Origin: Colias croceus
Taxonomy: Eukaryota > Arthropoda > Insecta > Lepidoptera > Pieridae
Direction: 5' to 3'
NCBI RefSeq assembly: GCF_905220415.1
Contig: NC_059548.1
Span: 8,620,501-8,684,500 of the forward strand
DNA length: 64,000 nucleotides
The notes below the pieces were generated by a model. The model was not told the origin of the DNA, did not search any database, and saw nothing but the letters and a program-made list of their open reading frames with translations. Positions within the stretch are counted from its first letter, which is position 1. Each line of letters starts with the position of its first letter. Below are positions 1 to 13,675 of the stretch, in pieces. The translations under genes and the position numbers were made by a program.

Positions 1-1855
1 GTTAATGTGTGTCGGTTGAAAGGAAAAAAGTTTAAACAAAGAGTCCGGCAACATTGTTTTAGCAATAACCATACCATGAATACAAGGCTCAATCTCACAA
101 TTACAAACTTTTTTATTTATTTTTTTCATTTTATGATTTTTTTTTTTGTTCTTTTTTTCTATATTTAAAAAGTATCAACGTATGCACAATTAAACATTAC
201 TCCTCATTATCTAATTTTTTTTGGTATTTTAGTACTTTTGTAGATTTTTTTTCGTTTTTTTTTTAATTCCTATATGAAGCTTTTTACATAGCACTACTGT
301 ATTATTTACAAAATGTAATGAATTCATTCTTTTCATGAATGTCCGTTCAAATTTTTAAAAGAATATGTCCTGAACAAAGAATTCAAAAAACGTACACCCC
401 ACCCCGCATGTGCAAAAAAAATTATTTACAAGACTATAATGAAGATTAACCACGGACTCATGTAAAAAATGAATTCATTTATCACTCTTTTTTTGGATCA
501 TCCTTTACAAAACGTTATGATATTATGTTTCAGTCTGTCTTTAGGAATTAAAACGTGCTAGAACGGGACGGCACGAAGACCACATTATAGATGTTGATAA
601 CCAATGACGAGCTTGTATACGTCGTTAGTTTACAAAAAATTCGATAGTTAGTCCAAAAAAAGAGTGGAGGAGCGCCCGCCCCGCTCCTCATATGGACTCC
701 ACCCCATGAACGAAGTCCCCCTAATAACAATCACAGATACTTTATCTCAATACTAATTTACAATCTATCTATCTACTAATATAACCAGATTCGAGTATAT
801 CGTGCCTTATGTCAGGAGTAGTAGTATAGTGCCTTATGTCAGTCATTTATAATTAAACTAGAAGTCCTTTTTATAATAATTTATCCTTAATCTTTATGAA
901 AACAGTTAAACTGCCATCATTATATAGGTATGCTATTATAATTATAATAAATTTTACCTGATTGTATGATCTTGTTTGTTTGAAATGTATTTTTTTTTAA
1001 CTGTAGACATTTTTAATTTAAAGGGTGTCAAGTGTATTTCTGAATTATTGATGAATTAGCTCTTTTATCTCCACAAATCAAGATTTAAGTCTTTATAGGA
1101 CAAGTCATTTTTTTCTTGCTTTTTATAACAATTAAAACAGTATGACTCGGGTATTACAACTTAATCTACATGACCAAATCGATATGTTTAATACTACAAA
1201 GCTTAGGACATTAATTTATCTACTTATTTAGAAAAAATCGGAATGGTGCTTAATACTTATTAACTACATTTCTTATCACATCGTCTGATCTTATCTTTCT
1301 GATAACATACGAACAGACACGCTAAATTCGTATGATTTTTTTACTCTAAGAAAGTTTTTAGAGTAAATATCACAGTTTTGAGTAGCGTCGAAGTCATATC
1401 TAAAGAGCTATTCAATTATTCATATGAAAACAATAATGATTAAGCTATTTACAATGTAGTCTTTTATTTTACAGGCCAATGATGAGCTTTTTTTTACAGA
1501 ATGAACTTCTCGTAGTCTTAGCAGCCAGTAAGATAAATGTTGACTTAGATTTTGGCTGTTGTTCAACCAGATGTTGTTCGATCAGATCTTTTAATACAAA
1601 TAGCTCTTTGTATCGAAAAGCTTATATCAATTTTATTAGCCTACAGCACGACCGTGATGCGATTTTTTTTCCTATTATAGGTACATAAAACAAACAGCGC
1701 TGTCGACTATTTTTTTAATAAATATGTATTATTAAATACAAAATATAATGCATTGTATCTATCAGCCCATGATGTCTCGAAGTAGTCTTATCTCAATGTG
1801 GAAATATGACAGCGCTATACAAGTATAGTGCCCAAATAGAGCCCAATCAACTCCA
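1..1855. other. AT-rich DNA, no gene seen
   Basis: Long T and A runs, with no open frame showing coding-like codon use or flanked by credible splice sites. The short ORFs here are low-complexity or contain no recognisable domain. It could be intron or 3' flank of a gene outside the window; nothing in the sequence decides this. Confidence 0.6.
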
Positions 1856-1960
1856 ATAGTGCCACAAACTTATCTGACTCGGTGACGGTGTCACTGATGT
1901 CGCTTTCTTTTTATATCTATAAACAAAATATTCCGTATGAAAAGTCTGTGAAAATGTGTC
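1856..1960 (+). mobile_element. MITE fragment related to the copy at 61744-62004
   Basis: Shares the terminal GTGCCACAAACTTATCTGAC and a matching ATTCCGTATGAAAAGT-type interior with one end of the complete element at 61744-62004. Only one end is recognisable here, so it is a decayed or truncated copy. Confidence 0.55.
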
Positions 1961-2011
1961 ATGCCATTACACACATTGGAAATAATACTGCCCTAAGACA
2001 GGTGTTTGTAG

Positions 2012-2026
2012 TTGTGTGTGTGCGTG

Positions 2027-2086
<60 letters not shown>
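2012..2086. repeat. (GT)n microsatellite
   Basis: About 75 bases of near-perfect GT dinucleotide repeat with one interruption. It makes spurious Cys/Val-rich and His/Thr-rich frames on the two strands. Confidence 0.97.
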
Positions 2087-2088
<2 letters not shown>

Positions 2089-2805
2089 CACTGAGAATCA
2101 TATTGTAGTTGCAGAGCTGGTTCACTTTTTCTGTACTCTTTTGTTTGCGTGGATATTAAGTTCATTGCAGATTTAAGATTGCAACGAGTATTTTATGAGT
2201 GTATTGTTGTCTTCTTGTTCTTTACTTGCATTTTATGGATAAATTTAATTTTTTGTTACATTTGTGAGATTGTTTGGATGCATTTTTTCTTTTAATTGTG
2301 ATGTTCCCAATTGAAACCATGTTTCGACTAGATAGTTCTTTTTTTTTATTTGATTGCTGGTTCTCGTCATGTGGTCCCATTTGAATTTGATTTTAGTTCT
2401 GATAATTTGACGGCGGTTTTAGTATTTGTTAAACAAGAATTACATTCATAATTATGTAATCTAAAAAGATATCGCATCACTGATCGTACTTAAAGTTTTT
2501 TTTTATATTTGTGCCTTAACTATATCCCTAGTTTATTCACAAAACGAATTCTACTTTTTGAGTAATCAACAGCCTGAAGACGGTATTAAAGCTTAACCAA
2601 ATTTTTACATAATTTTTACAATAAACATTTTTTTGTATTTTTTTTTAATTTTAAATTTTTTTGTTTGATTTTTTTCTTTTGCTCTCTTGCCTAAGATTTT
2701 TGCTAACGTAATAAAATGTTTTTCATGGTGATATATATGGTATAATTTGGTACATGTTTGCTACTTGCAATTATGTATTGTATGTGAACATTTGTGTGAG
2801 TTTTA
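2087..2805. other. AT-rich DNA, no gene seen
   Basis: T-rich sequence with no supportable ORF, RNA gene or named repeat. Confidence 0.5.
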
Positions 2806-2945
2806 AGCTATTGCATAGCTTCTATCGCGGGCCTTGAGCGCGGGGACCGAATCGAGAAATTCCGTAACGAAAAAACCTCACGCTCCTCACTCCGACGGGC
2901 GGAGGTGTGGCTTGAAGGCATAGCATGCAATAGCTTTACCGCGGC
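2806..2945. mobile_element. GC-richer interspersed repeat with inverted ends
   Basis: A block clearly richer in G and C than its surroundings, bounded by AAGCTATTGCATAGC on the left and GCATGCAATAGCTTT on the right, which are inverted relative to each other. It abuts a Helitron-like fragment starting about 2977. Its class is not certain. Confidence 0.5.
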
Positions 2946-2976
2946 AGTCCCCGAGTGCCACACGTCGTTTTTTATC

Positions 2977-3179
2977 GCCCGCGCAGTCAAAGAAAAACCC
3001 GCATAGTTCCCGTTCCCGTGGGATTTCCGGGATAAAACTTATCCTATACGTATCCTTTCTCGGGTATCAAAATATCTCTATACCAAATTTCATGCAAATT
3101 GGTTCAGTTGTTAAGGCGTGATTGAGTAACAGGCAGACTGCAGACAGAGTTACTTTCGCATTTATGATATTAGTATGGA
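2977..3179 (-). mobile_element. Helitron-like element (CTAG family 1), 3'-truncated
   Basis: Contains the family's shared blocks in reverse orientation: CGCGCAGTCAAAGAAAAACC, a hydrophilic GGGATTTCCGGGATAAAA block, the ATTGAGTAACAG block, and an end matching reverse-complement TCCATACTAATAT. The usual CTAG end is missing. The family type (TC start, CTAG end) fits Lepidoptera Helitron-like elements. Confidence 0.75.
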
Positions 3180-4032
3180 TGTAGACTAAAAATAAAAAAG
3201 ATTTCTTCATAAAAAAATTGTTTCCACTACAGCTTAGATACGGTCTGAAGTGTAACACTAGTGTTTACGATTTGCAGTCGCAATAACTAAACAAAGTGTT
3301 GTCCCTGTCCCACGCATAATTTTTAAGTCCAGAATGAAGGAGACGAAAACCCGTCTAACTATTCTTTGAAATTTTTGAAATTATTTTCTGGTTCATTGAA
3401 TTAATTTTATATTTTTCGTTTTTTGTTTTAATTGATTTACTGTTATAATTCATTAGTAACACATGTACCAAATTGTATCTGAATTAATAGACTAATAAAT
3501 TTTTTAATAATTTATCGTAAAACATAAGCGTATTTTCTTTAAAAGCCTTTCCCCACTGCATAATTTAAACTATATCTCTTAAAGTTTAAACTAACAACGT
3601 ACCATACATATCAAGGAGCCTTTTATGGAAAACTATGACTATATAATCTAACTGTAGTGCCTTGATTGTATTTTCAAGAAGTTTAATAAGTATGATTTTT
3701 GGAAGACAAAAAATTATAACTGGACTTTACTATGGTTTACTTTAATCTTCAAATCACTATTATTATGTTGTTTTAATGGGAATAAATATCAAAGTCATAT
3801 TTTATAACAAAATTGAAAAACATATTTTATGTTCATATTGGCAAGCTTTGTAAGAGAACATCAAGATCGGTTTAGTAGTTTCCGAGTTTGATAGTGTCAA
3901 TAACATCGTATTACAATTAAATTTTAGTGAATTCATAGAATATCGCTTCGTACTTTTTTATTCAAATTTTTACATTGTTCATAAGTGTATTTTAAATCGA
4001 ATGAATTTTTATTCATTATAGTTATACCATGA

Positions 4033-4130
4033 TATACACAACTCACTCATACACGCACACACACGCGAACATACACACAGGTCACACATACACACACGCA
4101 GGCGCAAGCACAAGCTCATACACATGTGTG
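4033..4130. repeat. CA-rich imperfect microsatellite
   Basis: Runs of ACAC with CG and AT interruptions over about 100 bases. Confidence 0.85.
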
Positions 4131-5324
4131 CAGCCTTGCTTTGTGTCCAATATTGTAATTTAATTATTAAATAACAGTTTCCATTTGTACTCTTTAAATA
4201 GTGTTTTTATTAATCCTCTGCGTTCTGTGTACCTTGTTATTGGCGTATTGACTCTGTTTATTAGTATTACCCCGTAAGGTAACATAAAAAAAATTATAAC
4301 CACCATGATATTGAAGCTATAAACCATAGATAAGCCCTCGTACATTCAGTGTGTAATCAGAAATTACAAAAAAATGGACTTACAATTTTATTTGCTATAT
4401 ATATGTCGCGGGATCTCTCTTACCTACTTATAATAATAGATACCTACTTATGAATGTATCATATCTCTAATTATCCTAATTTGTCAATGATCCTCGTGCA
4501 GCCAGTATATATTTTCAATATAACATTCATTTTAATCAAATCACAGCCAGTTTTCACATTTCATTCACAACCTTTGACTTAAGTAACGCATTTCTATATA
4601 CAATGAATTTTTAAACTAATTATCCTAGTGAAGCCGTTCTAATTTTTTTGTAGCTTTTTTTTTTTTGTTGTTTTTTTATGCTTTTTATTTTTTTCTTCTA
4701 AGTACACATATTATAGCTAAGAAGAAACCGGTAAGCTATGATTGACATTATTTTGCGAGCTGATTAAGCAATACTAACTTAAAATGTGTTCAAGTATGAG
4801 ATCCTGATAGAAATGTAATTGTCGACTTTTGTCTGTTAACTGAGTATAGAGTTACTACACATTCTTTAAACTTCAAAATATTGGTAAAGTATTTAAATAT
4901 GTGTTGCCGCCCGCGGCTTCGCTCTCATAAACTTCAGATAATTCAAAGTAACTGCGTTTTATACATCGTTAAAATTCTTGTCTTTTAAATTTCTTATCGC
5001 TTGAATGAAGTTCAGAAGCTAGTGTAAAATGTCAGAGACAGACTGTTGTTAACAGTTATAATATAAGCATGTAGTGGTGAAACATATTTAACATTTACGC
5101 GTGTAGATATATTTTTCAGTCAATTGCAGATAGTTTCAGATAGCCTACGCCAATGTGAAGATAGTATATTGTTCCTCATGATATATGATGCTACGCTAGG
5201 CTACTGGTAAACTTATATATCTATGAAAAATATTTGTTGTATGTTTTAATTTTATCTGTGCTACGTGTATGACTTGTAAGATTTGTTCTTTGAAAAATTG
5301 CGTAATTCGTCTCTGTCGTATGTC

Positions 5325-5420
5325 ATGTCGTAGTGAACGTAGCGTTTATCTACGCGTGTTTGCTACGCCAGCAGTAGACACGTACGTAGCGTACGTAGCT
5401 TAGCGTAGCGAACGTAGCAG
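5325..5420. repeat. CGTAGC-rich cluster
   Basis: About ten occurrences of GTAGC/CGTAGC and its complement GCTACG packed into 95 bases, including ACGTACGTAGCGTACGTAGC. Function unknown; it may be a simple-repeat derivative. Confidence 0.6.
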
Positions 5421-8019
5421 TTGTAAATAATCGAAGTAGAGTGATCTTACGACTAAACCGCATTACTCTGGAGTCTGGATTTTAAGCACTAGTGAAACCT
5501 TTTAAGTACACGTTGATCATGATAATATTTATGCTTTGTTAATTTCGTAGACAGCTTTATTACAATTACAATTATTATATAGCGTACATTATTGCAAATT
5601 TCCTGCCTTGAAGAGATACTAAATGCAAAACAGAGCAGTTTTGAAGACGCTAATACCCTTAGTGGTATAATTAAGAGGCAATCCTAAAACGCGCAAATGA
5701 TTTCACGAGAATGCAGCGAAGCGTAAGCACCGTAGGATTGAGCATTCAATATTTACAAGTATTATTATACATTGCGAGTGAATTGTACAATACCAGTTAC
5801 CTCTTTATTATTGTGGTCTCAATTAGTACTATTTTTGTTTCTTTTATTTTAAGAGGATAATCCAAAGCCGTATCGTTAAAGATTTAGATGTAGACGTGTA
5901 TTGTAATATACATATTTATTAGATTCTTCTTTATAAGTGTTTAAACTTCAAACCAATCACGTATATTTCATATATATAAATTATACATATATTTATAATA
6001 CTATACAATACATACAAGATACATATTGTATAAATACCACATAATAATTATGGATTTATTCTGACAATATATAAAATTTTGCTTTTTACTTCCTCCTTAC
6101 ATAAAATTTGTTCTCACACGTTATATGCATTTAAAAAAGTATATTTTTCAGTGATTATCAAGTTAAGTCAAATGTTTGAGGGAAATGACACATACATTTC
6201 ATTATATTTCCTTACTTATCAATTTTCTTGTGAAATCTTTCCCATGAGATAGTATATTTATTAAAAATATCTTTTTATTAGGATGTTTGGCCTAAGACGA
6301 TCAATTTTATTAGTTTTCTGGTATTGAACAAATAACTCTTACAATACTTTTTACATTTTATGTACATTTAATGTATGTTAATTTGATGATTATCTCCTAC
6401 ACTAATTAATGAACACATGTAGTGTAATCTAACAGTCTTATGACCATGAAATTTTTAATGTACATAATATAATTAGACGTGAGAAATAAAGCCCCAAAAA
6501 CGTAATGCTTCACATACAAAACACAAATCATCACAAAATTTTTGAAGACTTAAATGTATCGATTCTATATTATATCGTATTGAATTTCAACCAGCTTCAT
6601 ATTTCAATCAATTAACGACTAATAAATTTAATTAATGAAATAGATGGATCTGTATATTTACAAATGGAATATCAATCACTCACACTTTCATCAGTTATAA
6701 AATGCTGTTACGGTTTTTGATAACAGAAATACACCAAAAAGGCTATTCTAGGGTAGGCTGTTATTCAATGAACTTTCCGGGACGTGTTGTATTCCGAAAT
6801 TCATATATTGTTCAAGTTAAACGTATGCAAAAAGTATCTTTAAGTTATTTACTGATTGGAACGATATTGAACAAACTTAAATGATAGTACAATTTTGTTC
6901 ATTCAATCTTCCACTCATTCGGTTGGGTTGTCACTCGAGTTTTATAATAGAGCATGATCGTAGTGTCTACTTGTATTGTAATAACTAGGTATATGGTGGC
7001 TTGTCCTGTCTGTATAACGTGTTAATAAATAAACGCAAAATTACTACTACTTATGAAGATTCTTGATGAAATTTTGAAATATACATCCGCCAAAAGATTG
7101 TCTTTAATTTAAACAATCTTATATCGAAACTACATATAAATTTTTTGGAACGAAGTGAACAATAAAGACAGACCCGGTAAAACTGACAAGTTTGTTTTAT
7201 CTTTGTTTTTTATTAACAGGTTACATATATGTCTTCTACAATGAGATGTTGAATTCTACAGATTCTTCTATTATGATGTTCTTATATTATAAGCGCGATT
7301 TGCTTTACCCTGTCACAATAAGGGGTGTTAGAATTCTGCTACTTCTAGATGCTTCTGGCTGTAATTTGACTGGTTTTTAACGTTAACGAAAATTAAAATA
7401 GCTTAACCTAATTTATAATATTTGGACAGTCTTTTATACCCCAAATAGGATAGATTAAATCCTTTATATCCTACAAATGTTGTGCATATAATCCCGTCAA
7501 TTCTTAACTATATTGTGATACGCACCAATTTATGATTTTTAAATGTATTTACAATGACGTCATCAATGAGAATGATTTATGAATAATGACGAATGATTTC
7601 GATTGAATATCTTTCTTTAAGTTCTAGGCTTCATATGTTTTGTAATTGATGGGTATTTTTGTATTTCCAGTAATTGTTAAACGATTAGTTATGTGATGTT
7701 TTTGTTATTTACCTGGTGGACGGAATTAAGATTAGGTTTTGAACTTTTGAAACACTTATTCCTCGATAACGTTCAAATGTTATTAATGGTCAAGGAATTG
7801 ATTAAATATGTAGGTAACTTTTATATGCAGCAATGCATAAAGTTAATCTTTGATGTGTTGAATGAAATTTCTTGACATTTTCTTGAAAAAGTCATAAAAT
7901 AAATGTTGTATTTTAATACTTTAGATATTTTAAACATTTTCAACCTAGTAGAGGCACTACTCGAAGATTGTGAAGAGGGCCCATAAGAAGGTTATTTCTT
8001 AGTAACTATTTTTTTATTT

Positions 8020-8420
8020 TTATAGTAATTCACATCTATATTGTAATCTGTTCCCATTGTGTTGCTATCGATAATGAGTAATGATATTGTATGCATGACT
8101 TTTATTGTATTTTTTTTTTTTTTTTTTAATTTTTATTTAACTAGGTAACTAGTAACTTTTACAAATTTTACAACATATTCTAGAGTAATCGATATTATAA
8201 TGTGATGACAATTTATTCCTATCAATAATAAGTAAAGACGGTGTGATTTTTTTTTTTCATTTTATTATGTTTTTTTTCTTATCAACTAGAATATAATTAG
8301 TATGATTTTTATGGTAATTAACCTAGACAATCTTATGTGTTTCTATTGTGTTCTTATCAATAATATTGAGACAGTGTGACTTTTTTTTGTTTTTTTTTTA
8401 TTATATTTTTTCATTTTTTT
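8020..8420. repeat. Degenerate tandem repeat, about 140-bp unit
   Basis: Three related blocks share an ATTGTGTT-like segment, TATCAATAAT/TATCGATAAT, a GTGTGACTTT-like segment and a poly-T tract. Divergence is high and the borders are approximate. Confidence 0.45.
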
Positions 8421-8426
8421 GGGTTG

Positions 8427-8447
8427 ATGAATGAATGAATGAATGAA
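8427..8447. repeat. (ATGA)n short tandem repeat
   Basis: Five consecutive tetranucleotide units. Confidence 0.9.
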
Positions 8448-8917
8448 CTAGATATCAATGAACAATTTAGCTCTATAGGAACAAATAACGTACTCACAGT
8501 GTACATGATATACAATCTTTACAATCTACTTGTGTGCAAGCCCTTGAAATTTCCCACTTTTTTATTTAAGTACTTTATTCAAGTATAGTAGTAAAGTATC
8601 TTCTAGTTTTATTTCAAGACTCGAATAAGTAGAAAGTGTCACAGATATATTGATAGAGTTTTTCAATAAGCACGTATTAGTATGTAGATTTTGGAAGCCT
8701 ATGCCGGAAATTTCGTATCGATGACATATTATGTAGGTATAAAATATATTTTTTTTGGTTACTTATGCTAAATCACTATGCCAAATTACACGAATAAACA
8801 ATACACATAGATGATAAAAACTTAACATCAAAAAGTGTAGTACCTAGGTAGGTACTTTAGTTCGTCCCAATGTTCGCGACTCTTGAATTGCACGAATATG
8901 AGTAGTTTTATATTGAA

Positions 8918-9112
8918 CTAGCTGCTCCGCGCGGTTTCACCCCCGTGGCTCCACTCCTGTTGGTCGTAGCGTGATGGTCTATAGCCTATAGCCTTCCTCG
9001 ATAAATGAGCTATCTAATACCGAAAGATTTTTTCAAATCGGATCAGTAGTTCCTGAGATTAGCGCGTTCAAACAAACAACCAAACTCTTCAGCTTTATAA
9101 TATTAGTATAGA
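8918..9112 (-). mobile_element. Helitron-like element (CTAG family 2)
   Basis: Reverse orientation: begins CTAG (3' end of the element) followed by CTGCTCCGCGCGGTTTCACC and ends TTAGTATAGA (reverse of TCTATACTAA). The same blocks recur at 26302, 39034, 43757, 44820, 45286 and 53727. About 195 bp, non-coding and non-autonomous. Confidence 0.8.
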
Positions 9113-9359
9113 TAGATCAGCGCGTGTGACGTCATTTTCCTCGGCTAAGCTATGTCCACACTGACCGAGCCGATTCGCGCGATTGCTTCGCAAGGCTGCA
9201 CGCTCTGTGAATACTCGCCTAAATAATATAAGTATATAACTATTCCACATACATCCAGATGATTTTTATGGTTTACAATTTACCGATGATCTGTGTTATT
9301 TGTGCCGTTTATCTGTTATTGTATTGACAAAGCCATGACCATGGACCGATTTTATTGTA

Positions 9360-10086
9360 CTAGCTGTTCGTCGTACACGATGATGACAGCCTTCTTCAAT
9401 TAATGGACTATTGAACATGCATTTTGAGCCTGTAGTTCTTGAGATATCGGGGCCTTTAGACAAACGTACGTAACGCCATGGAATAGAAACTGCTAACGCT
9501 AATTATTGACATAAGCTCATGACATTTTGGTAATGTTTCGATCACACTACCAACGACGCAGACGACCACGACCAAAGTTCCTATCTTGCCGAAATTTGTT
9601 CAAAATCAATATTAAAATCTCCCGTCATTCTGGTACTCAGAAATAAAAAAATTCGAGGTTAATTAATAAAAAGAAATAGGGTTTTTTGCGATTTTCGCCG
9701 AGACGGTAAGTTTATCATACAATCACCTGAACCAAAATTGTATATAATCTAATTATCTATAAAAAAGGTTAAATACATTTTTTTCTAGGAGCCACCGTTT
9801 CTATGAAAAACCTGTTTGTTTATCCATTGATCTCAAATTTTTTTTTCCAAACACCAATACGACAGGAAATTCTTAAATTTCATTTTTAATTGTGTTTTGC
9901 ACAATTTTATTTAATTGCGACTGGATGAAAATTTTGTTCGTGGTCGTCGTTGCCGTTGGTAGGGTGACCGAATCCTTAGGCAAAACATCATACGCTTATG
10001 TCAATTTCTATCGATAGCGTATTCTATTCCTTGGCGTTTTGACGTTTGGCTAAAGGGGCCGTTCTGTTTAATATTATAAGTATAGA
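9360..10086 (-). mobile_element. Helitron-like remnant split by a nested fold-back element
   Basis: The outer borders CTAGCTGTTCGTCG and TTATAAGTATAGA match a reverse-oriented CTAG-type Helitron-like element. Between about 9449 and 10060 lies an inserted element with inverted ends: GGGGCCTTTAGACAAACG on the left pairs with CGTTTGGCTAAAGGGGCC-like sequence on the right. The inverted repeat continues inward over more than 50 imperfect bases. No transposase is present. Confidence 0.6.
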
Positions 10087-10449
10087 TTTTGATTTCAAGG
10101 AACCGTACAGGAAATGAAAACGGTGTCAAATGTTTTGATCTTGGTGGCCAATTCACAAGAAAAAAATTCCGCACCTATTGTGATTCTCTTCAACACTATT
10201 TAAAGATATTATAATATTGTGGCCATGAAAAAAGCTCCTGTCTCTATTGTAATTTTAGGTATTAGTCAAGTAGAAGTTTTAATGATGTGCCGCACATCTG
10301 TGAAATGAATGCAATGCGTTGGCAGTTGGCACTATATTAACAAATAAAATTATATTGATGATTAAGTTTCTTCATTTATTCGTATTAGTCGTTCGTGTAA
10401 CTTGGCTTAGTATATGGCATAAGCAACTTGATAAGTATGTATTACTAAT

Positions 10450-10552
10450 ATTATATGTAAATACGAAACTGTGTGTTTGATTGCTATTTATTTTTTCAAT
10501 ATTTTCAATGTACAGAATTGACCCTTCTACAGATTTATTATATGTATAGATT
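10450..10552 (+). repeat. Interspersed repeat tail shared with 61431-61480
   Basis: Contains TATTTTTTCAATATTTTCAA followed by a TGTACAGAATTGACCC block, nearly identical to 61431-61480. This is typical of a short-interspersed or LINE 3' tail; its class is unresolved. Confidence 0.55.
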
Positions 10553-10799
10553 TTCTTTGACCTCACAAATGAAGTCACGTACGAAGAACTAGTAAAATAT
10601 ATTTATTGACTGATCACCCAAATGGTTTGACCGTCAAAATCTTCTCTTACTTATTGAAAAACTCTGTACCAATAAGTAGCGATACCTACATAATGTGAAT
10701 TGAGGCTGCACCTTGTTTATAATGGCTAGAACTAAGTGTAATCGGTAGATATTGTTTAAACCTAGGTAGCCTTATAAATTCTTCTTTGTATCAATTGAA

Positions 10800-11075
10800 C
10801 AATAGGGGAGCGCTTGGCAACAATCTCGCCTGATAGTAAACTTAGATGTGGCCTAAGATGGAGCGCGCTTCCCTAGAATGTACCTGTTTACTCTCTTCTT
10901 GAAGACCTCTCTATATGGTACTCATCGGGGAACATATATTCAAGAAGTATGTTCCAGTCCCTAGCGGTTCGGACTTCGGATAAATAATGACGATCCGAAC
11001 CGCTTTGTCCGGGTACATGGAACGTCAACCATGTAGCGATGCCTAGAATCTGTGCGCCTCGACGAACGATGGAAA
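10800..11075. repeat. Probable old LINE-derived interspersed repeat
   Basis: A GC-richer block with GATGTGGCCTAAGATGG and ACCGCTTTGTCCGGGTACAT-type motifs that resemble repeats common in moth genomes. No open frame remains. Assignment rests on memory of such repeats. Confidence 0.35.
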
Positions 11076-12150
11076 AACGGGGATGGCGGAATTAGGAAAA
11101 TTGAGTCATTATATATAAACTGACAGATGTTACCTATTAAAATGACTCAATTTTAATTAATACACTTAAGTTTAACCAACGACCATCAATTTAGATTTAA
11201 CCAGCTATTGTGTTGGTATTTATAGTAACAAGCTATGTAATAACTAAGATACGCGGGTCATTTGAATTTGTTTAAACCTATATTTACTTATATACATACG
11301 AAATCACATTTCGAATCTTATAATCTATTTTCAAAAAACTTTATGTGTGCCCATTTATGATAATTATTAAATATAATACCCTTATATCGCCCAATAAATA
11401 TATACATTTGTAGCTAATGGTATGCGCATTGTATTGTACTAAAATTGTATGACATACATTCTAATCGTCATGGGGTCGTCCATTAATTTAGACCCCCAAA
11501 CCCCCTACTATTCCTATGTATAGAGGTATAATCTTGATGATTTTAAACTATGGGTATAAAGTCCTGAGGTAATAAAATCGTGGAAAAGGTGATAAGAAAT
11601 GTTTTTCTGAGGGTATGAAATAACAGTATAATAGACAAGATTTGAAAATAAAAAGAAGTTAGATGAAATGTTGGTAGTTGTAAATATATTTTCTTATTAG
11701 GTTTTTGATTCCATAAATCCGTAATATTTAGTGATAATTTTGAAATATTTTTTTTAAGTTTGAATTTTATTAAAATTGTTGTACTTAATAACTTTTGATA
11801 TTGAACTTTACTGCCGATATCGCATTAATTTGACTTGTATTTGTTTTTCAATGTACCCTTTCATACAGGGATGGTTCTTATCTACCCTCAATATTTACGA
11901 CCAACCCGCCCCCGCCCAACCTACAAACCGACCACGCCTACAAATTCACGTGTATTTCTTATATAACGCAGACATGAGAATTTTAGACTTTTGAAACAGT
12001 TCTTAGTACGCCTAAAAGCCAGTTAGGTACTATTTTAAATCTCTCATTTCGATGTTAACACCTCTTAATTAAATTGACTGGTCCTTTATATGTATTTGTT
12101 TTGTGTTATCTTAGGTGTACACGTATTATATACCTATACAAGTGATAGTT
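11076..12150. other. AT-rich DNA, no gene seen
   Basis: No ORF with coding composition, no RNA gene, and no repeat that I can match within the window. Confidence 0.5.
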
Positions 12151-12156
12151 AACTGC

Positions 12157-12408
12157 GTTAAAAACAACCGACTTCAAACTTGCACTTGCAACATTTACAA
12201 ATACAGACAAAAATGCTCATAAAATAAAAACTACTGGGCCTATCCGAATAAAATTTTTATTGGACCAATTCGACACCATCCCGCATCGAACAAAAAAAGA
12301 ATCACGTAAATCGGTTCAGAAACCTCGGAGTAATCGGTGTACATACATAAAAAAAAACATACCGGCCGAATTGATAACCTCCTCCTTTTTTTTGAAGTCG
12401 GTTGAAAA
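12157..12408. mobile_element. MITE-like repeat with AAAACAACCGACTTCAAA ends
   Basis: Left end AAAACAACCGACTTCAAA and right end TTGAAGTCGGTTGAAAA form terminal inverted repeats of about 17 bp around a 250-bp interior. Repeats with these ends are familiar in Lepidoptera. Confidence 0.7.
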
Positions 12409-12889
12409 ATACACGTGATCTCATTTCTTCCCGTCCCACCTGCCCCGCCCCATGATGTTTTAAAGCATTATTATTCCCAGTATAGAAAAATGACAGCGCT
12501 CTACAGAGTTAGGTTATTAAAATTGATAGAACAAACACTGTTGTGATTGATAATGAAGATGCCTGCAAGACGTGATGCGCTAATTTTCATTAACCCTGTA
12601 TAAGTAGTCGAGCGCCATCATTCACCCACATTAGAAATAATACTCCTAAAAAACATGGTAACCCTTTTATTAATTCGTGACATTCATCCGACTACTAATT
12701 ACAACTTAACTAACTTCCCCCCCTCCCCCTTCCGTGTTCGACCTTGACATAAAACAAATGGACGATCCCGTGACTCGAAACGCACACATTCACACGTCTT
12801 AATAGTCTTTGACTAATCTAGAAACTAATTTACACCCTAAAAAGTACCCTGGACGTATCATTTCATTCACGCAGTTCGATCTTACCTAA

Positions 12890-13061
12890 GGCCGTGTTTC
12901 CACCTGCAAGAAAACTTCCGCGAGAAATGTCCGACAGTCTGTCTGACAGCAACTTGCAAGTCTACTTGCAGGTGGAAACGCGGAATTAGATTTGCAAGTT
13001 GCTGTCGGACAGACTGTCGGACATTTCTCGCGGAAGTTTTCTTGCAGGTGGACAGGCGGCC
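12890..13061. mobile_element. GC-rich fold-back MITE, TAA target duplication
   Basis: 172 bp starting GGCCGTGTTTCCACC and ending GGTGGACAGGCGGCC, with about 60 bp of each half forming a near-perfect inverted repeat (CCTGCAAGAAAACTTCCGCG and its complement). Flanked on both sides by TAA (12887-12889 and 13062-13064), the TWA target duplication of PIF/Harbinger-type elements. No coding capacity. Confidence 0.8.
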
Positions 13062-13675
13062 TAATACCTACGCAAAATTATATTGAAAAAGGAAGGTAAA
13101 CTAATTGCTATGTTAGTGGTCTGTTGTATGAATTCGCTACTAGAGAGGAAAAAACTTCAAAGTTTTGACGAACATAATTAGCAAAAATTAAAGATGAGCA
13201 AAAAGATTAAATATTTGTCAAGTATTAACATTAGATACCTAATAATCTATAATATGTTCACACTACAATAATAGGTCCCGCGCGTATCGCAAAATTGTAT
13301 AACAAGAGATACCTCTCCAGTTTGAAAAGCCAAATGATAAATGACTAAACTGTTTAACGTTTCAATAATAAAATATTTATATTTTCTAATAATGTACCCG
13401 ATTTCCCGAACCCAACTTGACCTAACATTGTGTTTTACACGGTCTTGCTCGACTTATAATTTAACGATTTTTAATTGTACTAACGTTTAATTTAGAATTT
13501 TGAAAGAATGTCTTATAATTTACCTACTTTTTATATCTACAACTTACTAATATTTCGGTCTAAATTACCTAATTTGAATTATAAAATATAACGATAAAAA
13601 AGGAAGACATTAAATTAAAATTCTCTTCATTATGTTTTTAACACAATAACAAGTGAATTTGGTTGTATGACAATC

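Larger units (their letters stand above)
3180..8019. other. AT-rich DNA without recognisable gene
   Basis: No ORF with coding character. It contains a CA-rich microsatellite near 4033-4130, a short Helitron-like scrap around 4905-4930 and a CGTAGC-rich stretch at 5325-5420, listed separately. The rest is featureless AT-rich sequence by eye. Confidence 0.5.

Noticed and set aside
1882..2165. Cys/Val-rich and His/Thr-rich ORFs
   Set aside because: Direct translations of the GT microsatellite on the two strands.
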